The notes: generated by a model not told the origin, from the letters alone. Shown: positions 19,472-29,613, counted from the first letter of the stretch. The stretch is DNA of 64,000 bases from Saprospiraceae bacterium (GCA_016714785.1 JADKCC010000017.1:62001-126000); one strand, 5' to 3'. Translations and numbers: made by a program.

Positions 19472-19503
19472 AAGCCAGAGAAGTTCCTATGCTTCCCTGG
19501 CTT
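19472..19503 (-). terminator. Terminator of the giant SdrD-B protein gene
   Basis: A 10-bp stem (GCCAGAGAAG with CTTCCCTGGC, one G-U pair), 8-nt loop and minus-strand U-run, ~70 nt beyond the stop at 19572. Confidence 0.8.
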
Positions 19504-19571
19504 GAATAATGATTTTTAGTGTAGCACTACTTTAAGTGAACCTAAAAATTGAGAATGTTCTTTATTTACTC

Positions 19572-20669
19572 TTATTCGATGATGATCAATTTATGGCTTG
19601 TCACTTCCCCATCTACGTTTAACAGGATGTAATATACACCTTGGCTTAGTGCGTCTTGATCTATCTTCGCATTCAGCTCTTTACCCTCTGATACAGTATC
19701 TATCAAGGTGGCTAATACCAATCTTCCATTGGCATCATATACATCTGCACTTACTCGCTGACCTTCACTCGCTTGGATCTCTACATTCACCTGACCATTG
19801 CTCGGATTCGGGTAGATATTCGTATGAGTCTCCCCTCTTCTCTCCACGCTGATGGTTATCGGATCTGAGTAACTCTCTTTCCCATCAAAGTCCACTTGTC
19901 TAAGTCTATAGGTATAGATGCCGTTGGTTTTGATGTCGCTGTCATCTAAGGTATAGGTCATTTCTCTTTGGCTATTGCCACTTCCTGATACCTTGCCTAC
20001 CACTTTATATTCGCCTCCTCTGATGCTTCTTTCTACTTCGAAATAATCATTATTGATCTCTGTGGCTGTTACCCATGTCAACTCATTGATATCCCTGCTT
20101 TGATTCCATCTTCCTGTGAATGTTTTGAGTGTCACTGGCAATGGTTTGAGCCTTACCCCAGCGTCTATATCCGTGATCTCCGCTGCATACCCTACGGTAA
20201 ATATTAGTGTACTCTGATTCTCAAAATCTATTACGTCACTGTCTATACCATCATTGGTCCCTTGATTCGGTTGTACCCAATTGTACAAGGTCATGTCTGC
20301 TTTCACTTTGATGAAGTAGTTGCCCAATTCGCATACTTCAAAGTTGTAATATCCTTTTTTACCATTTCTTCCCACCCGAGGATCATTGATGGTCAACATC
20401 GTTTGCACTGGTGTTGTCGGATTGCTTGATTTATACAATTCTACCAATATGCCATTTAGACCTTCGTCTCCTGCATCTTGTAGATTGTTTTGGTCTCTAT
20501 CCAACCATACATAATCGCCTACATAAGCACATCGGTAGTAGCCAGCGTCAATCGTTTGATTGTTGTCCCCTGACTTCAAGGTGATTTCTGATGCCACTCC
20601 TGTCAATACACTCGCATCACTATCTCGGCCATCATCTGTTCCTACATTGGCTGGTGATGATTTGTACAA
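19572..20669 (-). CDS. Giant surface protein, segment 6 (last SdrD-B repeat and T9SS type A tail)
   Basis: This is the C-terminal end of one gene spanning 19572-28785 that is cut by six single-base indels; the correct frame continues upstream to about 20735. It holds the tenth SdrD-B-like repeat (VGDYVWLDRDQNNLQD) and a linker domain (LPVTLKTFTGRWNQSRDINE). The tail reads IYPNPSNGQVNVEI ... GVYYILLNVDGE ... SHKLIIIE and matches the type IX secretion type A sorting domain. The whole protein (~3,070 residues when repaired) should therefore be exported through T9SS and attached to the cell surface. Confidence is high for the domain assignment, lower for whether the gene is functional as it stands. 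Confidence 0.8.
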   Translation of the reverse strand: MYKSSPANVGTDDGRDSDASVLTGVASEITLKSGDNNQTIDAGYYRCAYVGDYVWLDRDQNNLQDAGDEGLNGILVELYKSSNPTTPVQTMLTINDPRVGRNGKKGYYNFEVCELGNYFIKVKADMTLYNWVQPNQGTNDGIDSDVIDFENQSTLIFTVGYAAEITDIDAGVRLKPLPVTLKTFTGRWNQSRDINELTWVTATEINNDYFEVERSIRGGEYKVVGKVSGSGNSQREMTYTLDDSDIKTNGIYTYRLRQVDFDGKESYSDPITISVERRGETHTNIYPNPSNGQVNVEIQASEGQRVSADVYDANGRLVLATLIDTVSEGKELNAKIDQDALSQGVYYILLNVDGEVTSHKLIIIE

Positions 20670-20710
20670 GCCACCTGGGCTCGTAAATGTTACAGTATAA
20701 TTGCCCGGTA

Positions 20711-22381
20711 CTAAATTGGTAAATTCATACAGCCCGTAATGCTCGTCGTCGTGGTCTTATTGACTGGTGCACCGAAGGCATCTATGCCTGTCAAGGTCAC
20801 CGTTACTCCTCCTATCCCTGGCTCTAAGCCATCTTGTACGCCATTGGCATTTCTATCCTCCCACACAAAATCTCCGATCTGTGCCAATTTGTAAAATCCT
20901 GCGTCGATCGTTGGATTATTGTCGCCACCGTTTAGTACGACGGTAGGTGTCAATCCATTCGCTGTATTGGCATCACTATCTTTGGTATCATCGCCATTTC
21001 TGTCTTTTGGTGTCGGTATATAATTATTCGGCGTGTCAAATTTTACCGTATAGCTGCCCGGTGTCAGATTCGTAAAACTATACATCCCATTCGGGCCTGT
21101 TAGCGTAAAGGCTTCCTGTACGCCACTACTGTTGAATAATCTTACCGTCACACCACCGATGCCTGGCTCGCCGGCTTCTTGTACGCCATTCGCATTTAGA
21201 TCATGCCATACAAAATCTCCCAAACTCGCTCTACTATAATAACCTGCGTCGATCGTTGGGTTGTTTTCGCCGCTACTAAGGGTCACTTGCTGTGATTTGC
21301 CGGTACTCGGGCTCGCATCACTGTCTTTGTCATCTGCACTCCCACTGTCTTTGCTCGTGGTGGTAAATCCATTCGGCGCTATGAAGTTCACTACATAAAC
21401 CACTCCTGGTCTCAGGTTGGTAAATTGGTATTGTCCATTGGTGCCGGTGGTCGCATTGGCTACTAAATTATTGTTGATGTCTCTGGCTTGGTTGCCTGCT
21501 GCATCTTCCAGTCTTACCGTCACGCCTCCTATGCCTGGTTCTCCTGCGTCTTGTACGCCGTTCGCATTGGTATCTTCCCATACATAATCACCCAAACTTG
21601 CCGATCTCAGATATCCTGCGTCGATCGTATTATTAGTCTCATTGCTTTGTACGGTCACTGGTACTGATGCCCCAGTGGTGATACTCGCATCACTGTCTTT
21701 ACTGTCGTCTCCACCTTGGTCTGGTGTCGTCGTCACGGTGTTGGCTGGCTTGGTAAACGTCACTGTATAAGTGCCTGGTGCCAAATTGGTAAACTGATAG
21801 TTGCCATTGGTGCCCGTTGTCACGGTAATCGGTGTGATCGGTGTTCCGTCTCCTTTGGTACCGGTCAGCGTTACTGTCACGCCTCCTATTCCTGGTTCGC
21901 CGGCTTCCTGTACACCATTGCCGTTTTTGTCTTCCCACACATAGTCACCTATCGTCGCTGGTCTATAATATCCGGCATCGATCGTTGGGTTGTTTTCGCC
22001 GCCTGTGAGGGTGACTTGCTGTGATTTTCCTGTGGTAATACTGGCATCACTGTCTTTGGTATCATTACCTCCTTTGTCTGCACTACTCGGTTGATAACCG
22101 CTTGGTGCTGTAAATTTAACTACATAGACTACGCCTGGCTTCAAGTTCGTAAACTGATATTGTCCATTCGTGCCTGTGGTGGTGGCTGCTATGATGTTGC
22201 CGTTGATATCTCTCGCTGGGTTGCCTGCTGCATCTTCCAAGCTTACTGTCACTCCTACTATGCCTGGCTCACCTGCATCTTGTACGCCATTGCCATTTTT
22301 GTCCTCCCATACATAATCGCCTAAGCTCGCTGCTCTAAGTACGCCTGCATCCACGGTCGTTATGTTTTGGCCACTTAGCAA
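20711..22381 (-). CDS. Giant surface protein, segment 5 (SdrD-B repeats 5-9)
   Basis: Five SdrD-B-like domains of ~110-115 residues. Each begins (S/T/Q)(L/I)GD(Y/F)VWxDxNxNGVQ(D/E) and ends NNPTIDAGYY-like. Such domains are Ca2+-stabilised Ig-like stalk modules first described in staphylococcal Sdr adhesins. The frame is lost at the 3' side because a GGGG run appears as GGG (plus-strand CCC at 20733-20735): with one base restored, the text reads through NLVPGNYTVTF into segment 6. At the 5' side an extra A (plus-strand TTTT, 22476-22479) breaks the frame. Confidence 0.75.
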   Translation of the reverse strand: MLSGQNITTVDAGVLRAASLGDYVWEDKNGNGVQDAGEPGIVGVTVSLEDAAGNPARDINGNIIAATTTGTNGQYQFTNLKPGVVYVVKFTAPSGYQPSSADKGGNDTKDSDASITTGKSQQVTLTGGENNPTIDAGYYRPATIGDYVWEDKNGNGVQEAGEPGIGGVTVTLTGTKGDGTPITPITVTTGTNGNYQFTNLAPGTYTVTFTKPANTVTTTPDQGGDDSKDSDASITTGASVPVTVQSNETNNTIDAGYLRSASLGDYVWEDTNANGVQDAGEPGIGGVTVRLEDAAGNQARDINNNLVANATTGTNGQYQFTNLRPGVVYVVNFIAPNGFTTTSKDSGSADDKDSDASPSTGKSQQVTLSSGENNPTIDAGYYSRASLGDFVWHDLNANGVQEAGEPGIGGVTVRLFNSSGVQEAFTLTGPNGMYSFTNLTPGSYTVKFDTPNNYIPTPKDRNGDDTKDSDANTANGLTPTVVLNGGDNNPTIDAGFYKLAQIGDFVWEDRNANGVQDGLEPGIGGVTVTLTGIDAFGAPVNKTTTTSITGCMNLPI

Positions 22382-22399
22382 CGGGATTCCTGCCGTACT

Positions 22400-22725
22400 T
22401 CCTGTCGTTGGGCTAGCATCACTATCTTTGTCATCAGTACCACTGTCTTGGCCCGTGAAGGCTGTGCCCGTTGGTTTTGGTGAAGGTTACGGTGTAGGTC
22501 CCTGGTTTCAGATTCGTAAAGCTATAACTTCCGTCGCTTCCCGTCGTGGTGGTTTGATTGACCGGTGTTCCATCTCCTGTGGTGCCTGTCAGGGTTACGG
22601 TCAATCCACTGATTCTGGCTCTCCCACATCCTGTCGGCCATTGCCATTGGTATCATCCCATACATAATCTCCAAGACTTGCTGGTCTGTAGTATCCCGCA
22701 TCGATCGTCGGATTGTTTTGTCCAC
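22400..22725 (-). pseudogene. Giant surface protein, segment 4 (SdrD-B repeat 4, three indels)
   Basis: One SdrD-B repeat (SLGDYVWDDTNGNGRQD) is spread over short frames. Within ~260 bp there are three single-base differences from an open frame: a G missing near 22738-22740, a G missing at ~22615 (GEPGIS reads as GEPES), and an A too many at 22476-22479. Repairing all three gives a continuous repeat in register with segments 3 and 5. This is the densest indel cluster in the window. Confidence 0.6.
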
Positions 22726-22734
22726 TTTCTAACG

Positions 22735-23976
22735 TCACCCTGGCGTTTTGCCTGTGGTGGTATTGGCATCACTGTCTTTGGTATCGTCTCCACCTCTATC
22801 TGCACTGCTCGGTTGGTAACCGCTTGGTGCTGTAAATTTAACTACATACACCACGCCTGGTCTCAGATTCGTAAATTGATATGAACCATTGCTACCTGTT
22901 GTCGTAGATGCTATGATATTGTTATTGATATCTCTCGCTGGATTGCCACTCGCATCCTCCAACATCACGGTAACTCCCACTATCCCTGGCTCGCCTGCAT
23001 CTTGTACGCCATTACCATTTCGGTCATCCCATACAAAGTCTCCTAAACTTGCTGGTCTCAGTAATCCTGCATCGATGGTCAGATTGGTCTCCCCGGCTCC
23101 CAAATTGATCGCTCCTGTCGTATTCGTGGTGCTGTTGATATCACTGTCTGTACTATCGTTTCCACTATTGGGTGTGGTGACGTTGTATCCTGTCGGTGGT
23201 GTCACTCGTACATAATACGTTCCTGGCGGCAGGTTATCAAACTCATAAGCGCCTGTACCACTCGTCGTCGTGGTTCGTATGACGTTGTTGTTCTGATCGA
23301 GCAATTGTACGGTTACACCTGGTATGCCTGGCTCTCCGCTGTCTTGCTGTCCATTACCATTTTTATCCTCCCACACGAAGTCTCCTATCTTGCCATTCGG
23401 TATATACCCTGCGTCAACCGTTGGATTATTGTCTCCTGGATTGAGTGTATAATTCTGGGTACGGCCATTCGTTACATTGGCGTCACTGTCTTTGGTGTCA
23501 TCTGACGTATTGGCTATCGTTCTGCTATAGCCTGGTACTGTACCAAATTCTACATAATATGGCCCTGCACATACTTCAAACTCATACAAACCTTGACTAT
23601 TCGTCGTACTTGAACCTACTTCTACATTCGACGTATTGTATAATTTTACTGTCACGCCTCCTATACCTGGCTCATTAGTGTCTTGGATGCCATTCGCATT
23701 GTCATCGCGCCATACATAGTTTCCTATTTTTGCTTTAGGTTGAACTGTTACGTTCACAAAGTCGGTATCCGTACACCCTGTCGAGGCTACTACCACTACT
23801 CTGTATTGGGTATTGCTTGATGGGCTTACCATGGGATTCGCTTGGTATTGCGCCGCTCCTGTCAATGGACTCCATATCACCCCTGAGATGCTCGCGCCCG
23901 CTGGTGGTGTCGCCGTGGGCGTGCCTCCGATTTGTACACTATTGCCCATACATACCGTCTTGTCTTTGTCCCGCAT
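22735..23976 (-). CDS. Giant surface protein, segment 3 (Ig-like end and SdrD-B repeats 1-3)
   Basis: The segment starts in the last Ig-like domain (KTVCMGNSVQIGGTPTA) and continues with three SdrD-B repeats (KIGNYVWRDDNANGIQD, KIGDFVWEDKNGNGQQD, SLGDFVWDDRNGNGVQD). It ends by frameshift at TTTGKTPG. The start methionine is artificial: the real frame joins segment 2 if one G is restored in the run at 23970-23972. Confidence 0.75.
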   Translation of the reverse strand: MRDKDKTVCMGNSVQIGGTPTATPPAGASISGVIWSPLTGAAQYQANPMVSPSSNTQYRVVVVASTGCTDTDFVNVTVQPKAKIGNYVWRDDNANGIQDTNEPGIGGVTVKLYNTSNVEVGSSTTNSQGLYEFEVCAGPYYVEFGTVPGYSRTIANTSDDTKDSDANVTNGRTQNYTLNPGDNNPTVDAGYIPNGKIGDFVWEDKNGNGQQDSGEPGIPGVTVQLLDQNNNVIRTTTTSGTGAYEFDNLPPGTYYVRVTPPTGYNVTTPNSGNDSTDSDINSTTNTTGAINLGAGETNLTIDAGLLRPASLGDFVWDDRNGNGVQDAGEPGIVGVTVMLEDASGNPARDINNNIIASTTTGSNGSYQFTNLRPGVVYVVKFTAPSGYQPSSADRGGDDTKDSDANTTTGKTPG

Positions 23977-25714
23977 CGGCTACTGGATTCAAATTGACAT
24001 TCACATCTACCATTATTTGTCTGCTCACTGCACAACCGTTTAATGTCGCTGTAAGGGTGTACGTGATGTCAAATGGTGGGGTACTCAGTGGCTGTGCTGC
24101 CGTATTGTTATTCAAAAATAAATTGGGCGTCCACTGGAACGTCGTTCCCGGCGCTACTTGACTGCCATCATTCGGGTTGGGGCCTATTTGTACACTGCCG
24201 CCTTGACAGACTGGATAGTTGTCTTGCGTATTTAAGATTACACCTGTTTTTACTAAGATCGCTTTCGTATAGGTATTGCTACAATTGTCTTTGGACACTG
24301 TCAGCGTTACGGTTCTTGACATATTTTGATACGCACTTGACCACTTGATGCTCTCTGATGGATCATTGGCATCGCCATCCAAGCTTGTGCCCCCGTCAAA
24401 CGTCCACGCATACGTCGCTCCTACTACTAATGGGCTCGCATTAAATACAGCGTATTCATCCATACAGATTTCATTCGGGCCAGTAAGTCCTGATGCGGGC
24501 AGTGGTGTCACGGTCACTACTGCTTGTGCACTATTAGTACAACCGTTGGCACCTGTTACAGTTACGGTGTACGTCGTCGTGGTGCTTGGGGAGACAGTGA
24601 TGGCTGCCGTGGTGGCATTGGTGCTCCATTGGTAGGTGCCATTTGTTCCTGCGCCGCTTGCCGTCAATGTCGTATTGGTGCTATTACAGATGCTCTTATC
24701 TCCTCCCGCATTCGCTGCTGGGATAGCTACATCTTGCAACACTGTCGTGGTTTTAACCGCATAACAGCCATTTTGGGTATTGGTCACTGTGACTGTATAG
24801 TTCCCTGCTAATGATACGTTATTTTCTCTCGATGTGGCGCTGTACCCTCCTGGGCCACTCCATGCATAGTTATAAGTCGCTACATTTGGGAAGGCTCTGA
24901 TCGTCACACTGTTATCGATACACGTCAGTGGACCTCCTATGTTGTCCGCATCCACGCCTGATGGTGGGGTATTGCTCAACATTACTTCTGCTACATCTGT
25001 TGCGGTACATCCTGTCGCGGTAGTGGTCACTGTAAGCGTATATAAACCTGATGCGTTTACCGTTGGGGTTGCTGTGTTGCCACCGCTTACTATATTGCCT
25101 CCATTGCTCGCTAACCATCCATAAGTCACACCGGATGTTGTACTACTTCCATTCAATGTGGCACTCGTTGTCGTACATGTTAATGTTTTATCTGCTCCCG
25201 CATTCGCATTTGGTTTCGTTATGTCTTGTGTTACTACTATACTGGCGGAAGAAGCACATCCTGTTGTGGTACTCGTCACTGTAACGGTATAGGTTGCTGC
25301 TGATGTTACGTTGATACTTCTACTCGTCTGATTGCTCACACTCCATAAATAGGTTACCCCTGTGCTTGGTGATGCTGTCAATACGGTTGTGGTCTTCGTA
25401 CAGGTCAAGTCTCCATCTTTTGCAATACTCGCTGCAGGCAATGCATGTACCGATACAACTACATTGTCCGTAGCGGTACATCCCTTATTATCGGTCACTG
25501 TCACTATATATGTCTGTGCTGCCGTGATTCCACTGACATTCACAGGGGTTCCTACCAAGCCACCTGTCCAGCCATACGTATAAGGGGTCGTCCTCCTGCT
25601 GCCGTTGCTCTTAATGTAAAGATGGTGGATGGGCATACTGTTTTGTTGTTTTCTGCATTCACCGTCAAGCCACTTTGTGAGCTGATGGTGGCGGATGCTG
25701 GGTTGGAATAACAC
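23939..25714 (-). CDS. Giant surface protein, segment 2 (Ig-like domains)
   Basis: From about 25593 downwards this frame continues segment 1. It carries repeated Ig/PKD-like domains of ~75-85 residues with the recurring pattern ADKTLTCTTTSATL ... YTVTVT..GC, rich in Thr, Ser, Val and paired Cys. The first ~40 residues (up to about 25600) are an out-of-frame artefact. Cys pairs suggest disulfide-stabilised extracellular modules. Confidence 0.75.
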   Translation of the reverse strand: MLFQPSIRHHQLTKWLDGECRKQQNSMPIHHLYIKSNGSRRTTPYTYGWTGGLVGTPVNVSGITAAQTYIVTVTDNKGCTATDNVVVSVHALPAASIAKDGDLTCTKTTTVLTASPSTGVTYLWSVSNQTSRSINVTSAATYTVTVTSTTTGCASSASIVVTQDITKPNANAGADKTLTCTTTSATLNGSSTTSGVTYGWLASNGGNIVSGGNTATPTVNASGLYTLTVTTTATGCTATDVAEVMLSNTPPSGVDADNIGGPLTCIDNSVTIRAFPNVATYNYAWSGPGGYSATSRENNVSLAGNYTVTVTNTQNGCYAVKTTTVLQDVAIPAANAGGDKSICNSTNTTLTASGAGTNGTYQWSTNATTAAITVSPSTTTTYTVTVTGANGCTNSAQAVVTVTPLPASGLTGPNEICMDEYAVFNASPLVVGATYAWTFDGGTSLDGDANDPSESIKWSSAYQNMSRTVTLTVSKDNCSNTYTKAILVKTGVILNTQDNYPVCQGGSVQIGPNPNDGSQVAPGTTFQWTPNLFLNNNTAAQPLSTPPFDITYTLTATLNGCAVSRQIMVDVNVNLNPVADAGQRQDGMYGQ

Positions 25715-28700
25715 GCTCGCTCCACATAGCTCACCTCTACATTATACGTCCCATTCCCTAGATTGTTAAATATATTACTCAATTGCCAAGCACCTCCATT
25801 GATCCTATACTGCTTGGTCAACCCTGTCTGACCCGTCGCTGTTACGGTTATACTTCCTGTATTGGATGTATTGTTACACGATGTATTGGCTACTGTTGCT
25901 ACGTTGGTTACTACTGGTTTGGTATAAACGTTCACTTGCACTGTGGCTGTGGCTACACATCCATTGACTGAGGTGACCGTCACTGTGTAGGTCGTCGTCG
26001 TGGCTGGCGTTACCGTAACTTGATTGGTCGTGACACTCCCTGCATTGCTGCTCCATGCATACGTACCACCACCACTCGCTGTCAATATTGTTGATTCCCC
26101 TGCACATAATGCCGATGATGCCGAGATTGCTGTTGGTAAAAACTCATTAAAGATGATGATGTTCACATCATCGGTACAGCCGTTTTGATCTGTTACTACT
26201 AACGTATAAGTGCCATTTTGCGTGATCATCGGGTTTTGCTGCGTACTACTAAAACCGTTGGGACCTGTATAGACATAACTATAGCCCGGCGCTCCACCTG
26301 TCGCACTGCCAAATAACTGCGCATTGGCTGTCAAACAGTTGTTGCCCGTGGCTGTTATGTTGGCTGTCGGTTTGGATGTATTTGCCACTACTAGGGTCGT
26401 CGCTATCGCTGTACAGCCACTTGATGTTTGGGTCACCGTCACTGTGTAGGTCGTACTTCCAGCTGTTACAGTCGCTCTATTGGTACCTACAATTGGTGTA
26501 GCACCGGCACTCCATGAATAGCTCGCTCCTGTCGATGGGGTAGCTGTTAAGGTAACTGTTGTTTTAGAACATGTTAATGGACCATCGTTGGTCAAACCTG
26601 CAGTTAAGCTACCTACTGTAATTGTTGCATTGACTACTTGCTGACAGTCACCATATTTAACTGTTGCTGTATAGGTAGCTGTCGATGCTGGTGATACCGT
26701 AACACTGGATGTTGTCATACCTCCTGGGCTCCAAGTAATGCTGCTTCCACATAATCCTATGTCTGCAAGTCGCATGGTTGCTGACGAACCAACAGCACCC
26801 ACATCAGCTGCTTGTATTCTTATCTTTATCTCATTCACATGGTCTTTCAGCGTGGTGCCACTAGGCAAATTGAATGTATGAATACCAGCACTTCCATTGG
26901 CAGATAAACCTAAACTTGTATATCCCTGATTGGCATCGCCCAAGATCACTTCAAATCGAAGTCCTCCTCCATCTGCTATTCTTACTCTCAATGTCTGGTA
27001 ATTAGAGAAGTTTTGTTGTGGTAAACTGAAAGTATAATCTACCGCAGCACTACCTGTCGCTAATCTATTTAAGCTGAAAGTATTATTACCATTATTTGCT
27101 CCATCATAAGATAAAACACCTACACTTAAAACTGAACTATTGCTTGAAGCAACTGCACCTCTTCCATCTACGGCAGCATCATAACCTGTCAAATCGAAGC
27201 AACCATTCGCTGCATCATAATTGGACAATGTCAGTGTCGCACTGCCTCCAGTACATATTGTTGCATTATTAACACTTACGTTTGGTGTAGGTATAATGGT
27301 CCTTTTTACAGGATAACTAATCACACTACAACCGCCTTTATCGACAATTACTCTATACCACCTATTTATAGCAGAACTATTATCTGTATAGGTTGCATTA
27401 AGCGCTCCATTTACATTTGTAAAAGTAACGCCATCATCACTATATTGCCATTGGTACTCTGCTGTTCCTGTACCACCTGTTACCACAGTACTAAAAATCG
27501 TTGATTCTCCAGCACAAATTTCACTTTTATCTACATTGACTTTTACTGTTGGACCTGCAGAAACATTTACAACCACTACGTCTGAATTAGTACATGATTT
27601 ATTATCAGACACTGTTACTGTATAAGTGGTAGTACTAATGGGAGATACTGATTTTACATTACCCGTTCCCAGTCCTCCACTCCAATTATAATTGTATGGA
27701 CTCGTACCACCCGATGCGTTCGCAGTTAGCACAATGGTTTGTCCTGCACAGATACTTGCGTCATTTCCTGCAGACACAGTAGGCTTGGGATTGATAGTGG
27801 CTGTTGCTTGAGTACCAGTACTAGAATAACAACCTCCTACTTTACACCAAGCCACGTAAGTAGTGGTGCTAGATATACTAGGTGTCGTAAACGTAGATCC
27901 TGTACCCAACAATTGTGTATCCGCAAGATTCCACCATTCTATTGTTCCGCCAGAACAACCTACCGCACTAAGTGTTACTGTACCAGGACCACATCTTGAT
28001 CCACTGGTAGTAGAACTTGGAGGGCTTGGCTTTTGGACGACATTTATGTTGGAGTAAGCAACTGCTGTACAACCTGCAGAAGCGGTTACTGTCACACTTA
28101 CTGTAGCTGAACCATTTGCTGTAATAGTTTTTGAACTCCCAGAACCTAATCCATGGCTCCAGTTATAACTATAACCACTAGCACCTGAAGCGCTTGCAGT
28201 TAAAGTTAAAGTAGAACCTTGACAGACAGATACAGATGAAGGGTTTATGCTGGCAGATATGGAACATGGATTGGGATTTCCTCCCCCACAAATGTATCCT
28301 GCCCCCGTTTCTCCACAAATATTACTACACCCAGGATACCTAATACAAAAAGCATAGTATCCCCCTGATGCAGGGCAATAATTACTACTCCCACCCCAAG
28401 AAGCCCATGATGTCACAAATTGACAACCATTACCATTAACATCACATTGCATCCAAGCATATTCCAAAGCACAACCAGAACTTACAGTTACTGAAGAACA
28501 ACAACCATTTGTCGATCGGTTGATTGCACCATCCAATTCGTGCAGACTTCCGTTGCAATCCCCACAAGCAGCAGGAGATTCTTGGTTGATAAGCACAATG
28601 GTTGGATTAGGATTGCTAATGTTAATAGTAAAGGCCGATTTTGGCTTTTCAGTTAATTTCTTAAGGTAAAAATTCTTTTCTGAACTTGCTTTTGTAACTC

Positions 28701-28785
28701 CATTTGCAAAAACAATCAAGCACAATAAAGAAAAAATGCTAAGCATTTTACTAAAACGATAAGGTTTAGATGAACTATTATTCAT
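25552..28785 (-). CDS. Giant surface protein, segment 1 (signal peptide, Cys-rich head, Ig-like domains)
   Basis: The N-terminus of the 19572-28785 gene. The start is placed at the ATG at 28785 (MNNSSSKPYRF), because it gives a signal peptide (MLSIFSLLCLIVFANG) close to the N-terminus; a longer frame begins at 28863 without that fit. Residues ~60-180 form a Cys/Gly-rich head (AACGDCNGSLHELDGA ... CIRYPGCSNICGETG). Many Ig-like domains follow, with one inserted ~150-residue beta domain (FDLTGYDAAVDGRGAVASS ... IRIQAADVG) that looks like a carbohydrate-binding jellyroll. The open frame ends at ~25593, where GGG is read as GG. As a whole the protein reads as a large adhesin or matrix protein. 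Confidence 0.78.
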   Translation of the reverse strand: MNNSSSKPYRFSKMLSIFSLLCLIVFANGVTKASSEKNFYLKKLTEKPKSAFTINISNPNPTIVLINQESPAACGDCNGSLHELDGAINRSTNGCCSSVTVSSGCALEYAWMQCDVNGNGCQFVTSWASWGGSSNYCPASGGYYAFCIRYPGCSNICGETGAGYICGGGNPNPCSISASINPSSVSVCQGSTLTLTASASGASGYSYNWSHGLGSGSSKTITANGSATVSVTVTASAGCTAVAYSNINVVQKPSPPSSTTSGSRCGPGTVTLSAVGCSGGTIEWWNLADTQLLGTGSTFTTPSISSTTTYVAWCKVGGCYSSTGTQATATINPKPTVSAGNDASICAGQTIVLTANASGGTSPYNYNWSGGLGTGNVKSVSPISTTTYTVTVSDNKSCTNSDVVVVNVSAGPTVKVNVDKSEICAGESTIFSTVVTGGTGTAEYQWQYSDDGVTFTNVNGALNATYTDNSSAINRWYRVIVDKGGCSVISYPVKRTIIPTPNVSVNNATICTGGSATLTLSNYDAANGCFDLTGYDAAVDGRGAVASSNSSVLSVGVLSYDGANNGNNTFSLNRLATGSAAVDYTFSLPQQNFSNYQTLRVRIADGGGLRFEVILGDANQGYTSLGLSANGSAGIHTFNLPSGTTLKDHVNEIKIRIQAADVGAVGSSATMRLADIGLCGSSITWSPGGMTTSSVTVSPASTATYTATVKYGDCQQVVNATITVGSLTAGLTNDGPLTCSKTTVTLTATPSTGASYSWSAGATPIVGTNRATVTAGSTTYTVTVTQTSSGCTAIATTLVVANTSKPTANITATGNNCLTANAQLFGSATGGAPGYSYVYTGPNGFSSTQQNPMITQNGTYTLVVTDQNGCTDDVNIIIFNEFLPTAISASSALCAGESTILTASGGGTYAWSSNAGSVTTNQVTVTPATTTTYTVTVTSVNGCVATATVQVNVYTKPVVTNVATVANTSCNNTSNTGSITVTATGQTGLTKQYRINGGAWQLSNIFNNLGNGTYNVEVSYVERACYSNPASATISSQSGLTVNAENNKTVCPSTIFTLRATAAGGRPLIRMAGQVAW

Positions 28786-28901
28786 TCTCAAATTTTTAGG
28801 TTTATAATACACAAAATCAAATAAATGATAGGAATTTACTTGATTACATAAACTGAGACACAAATATCTAGCCTAAGCCACTACTCTTTTATCATCGTTG
28901 C

Positions 28902-28936
28902 GGACAATGTGTTCATTAATGTGGACATACGTAAAA
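28902..28936 (-). promoter_or_regulatory. Conserved upstream motif, giant protein gene
   Basis: The motif GGACAATGTGTTCA is followed by TGTGGACATACGT. The same arrangement occurs at 39065-39101 and 62104-62134, each on the upstream side of a minus-strand surface-protein cluster. TGGACA/TGTTCA forms a short imperfect palindrome. It lies ~120 nt before the ATG at 28785. A regulatory role is inferred from conservation only. Confidence 0.4.
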
Positions 28937-29093
28937 TAAAGCAGTAAAATGTAAGAAATTTTACATTATAATTGTTGCATGCTTTATCTTTCTGAACTCT
29001 GATTTATTTATTTTTATGATTGATGCGATTTGATGAATTGCTAAATTGGTGATTTGCAGATTTGTTGAATTGCGGATTTGCAGAATTATTCTC

Positions 29094-29215
29094 ATCAGAA
29101 GGCTCTAAAAACTCCTTCAGGTGCTTTGGCTTCGACTAACAAATATGTCATCGTTGTCAAAAGTCTATGACTTTACCACTACTATTTTCAGACCAGTGTT
29201 GTAGTGATGATGTGC
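29094..29215. repeat. Divergent dispersed repeat (partner at 39193-39329)
   Basis: This stretch (CTCATCAGAAGG ... GGCTTCGACTAAC ... CAGACCAGTGTTG) is recognisably related to 39193-39329. Together with the repeats at 29262-29333 and 29436-29490 it fills the 0.9-kb gap between two surface-protein genes. Confidence 0.5.
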
Positions 29216-29261
29216 TAATGTGACGAATTGGAGATGTACTAGTTTTATTTTGACCTATTTG

Positions 29262-29333
29262 AATAAAATAAGTTTTCTCACCGCTGTGTGGTACAAAATG
29301 ACGATGTCTGATGAGGAAATGTGGGCGAGAACC
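29262..29333. repeat. Repeat shared with 45303-45380
   Basis: AAGTTTTCTCACC...CTGTG is followed by AAATGACNANGTCTGATGAG and GAAATGTG. The same order occurs at 45303-45380, where it leads into a 23-bp perfect hairpin. Confidence 0.5.
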
Positions 29334-29435
29334 CATCTTTTAAGTTAAAATTTTTAAAAAAATAATTTTACAAAGTAGAACTAGTCAATTATAGCTAACA
29401 TTCTGGTAATTCTACGAATATAGTACATACAAAAC

Positions 29436-29490
29436 ACCGTTCAGAGACCGTAAGATACTATCCGTTAAAGTCAGATAAGACTTTGACAAA
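29436..29490. repeat. Dispersed hairpin module, copy 1 (divergent)
   Basis: CAGAGACCGTAAGATACTAT is followed by a hairpin GTTAAAGTC/GACTTTGAC with a 6-nt loop. This is the first of 13 copies of this module in the window. Confidence 0.65.
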
Positions 29491-29613
29491 TGGTAACTTT
29501 AGCCTTCATTTCTTTGCTGAAGAAAATCTTACCCTTATTCTTAGCCTTTATCTCAATCTGCCTTCATTCCATTAAGGCAGACAAGCCTTAACCTTAGTCT
29601 TAAAATTAAAAAA

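Noticed and set aside
20711..25714. Programmed ribosomal frameshifting or phase variation as the cause of the breaks in the giant gene
   Set aside because: The G-runs involved are only 2-4 bases long, there are six breaks without a common slippery heptamer, and similar breaks occur in unrelated repetitive genes.
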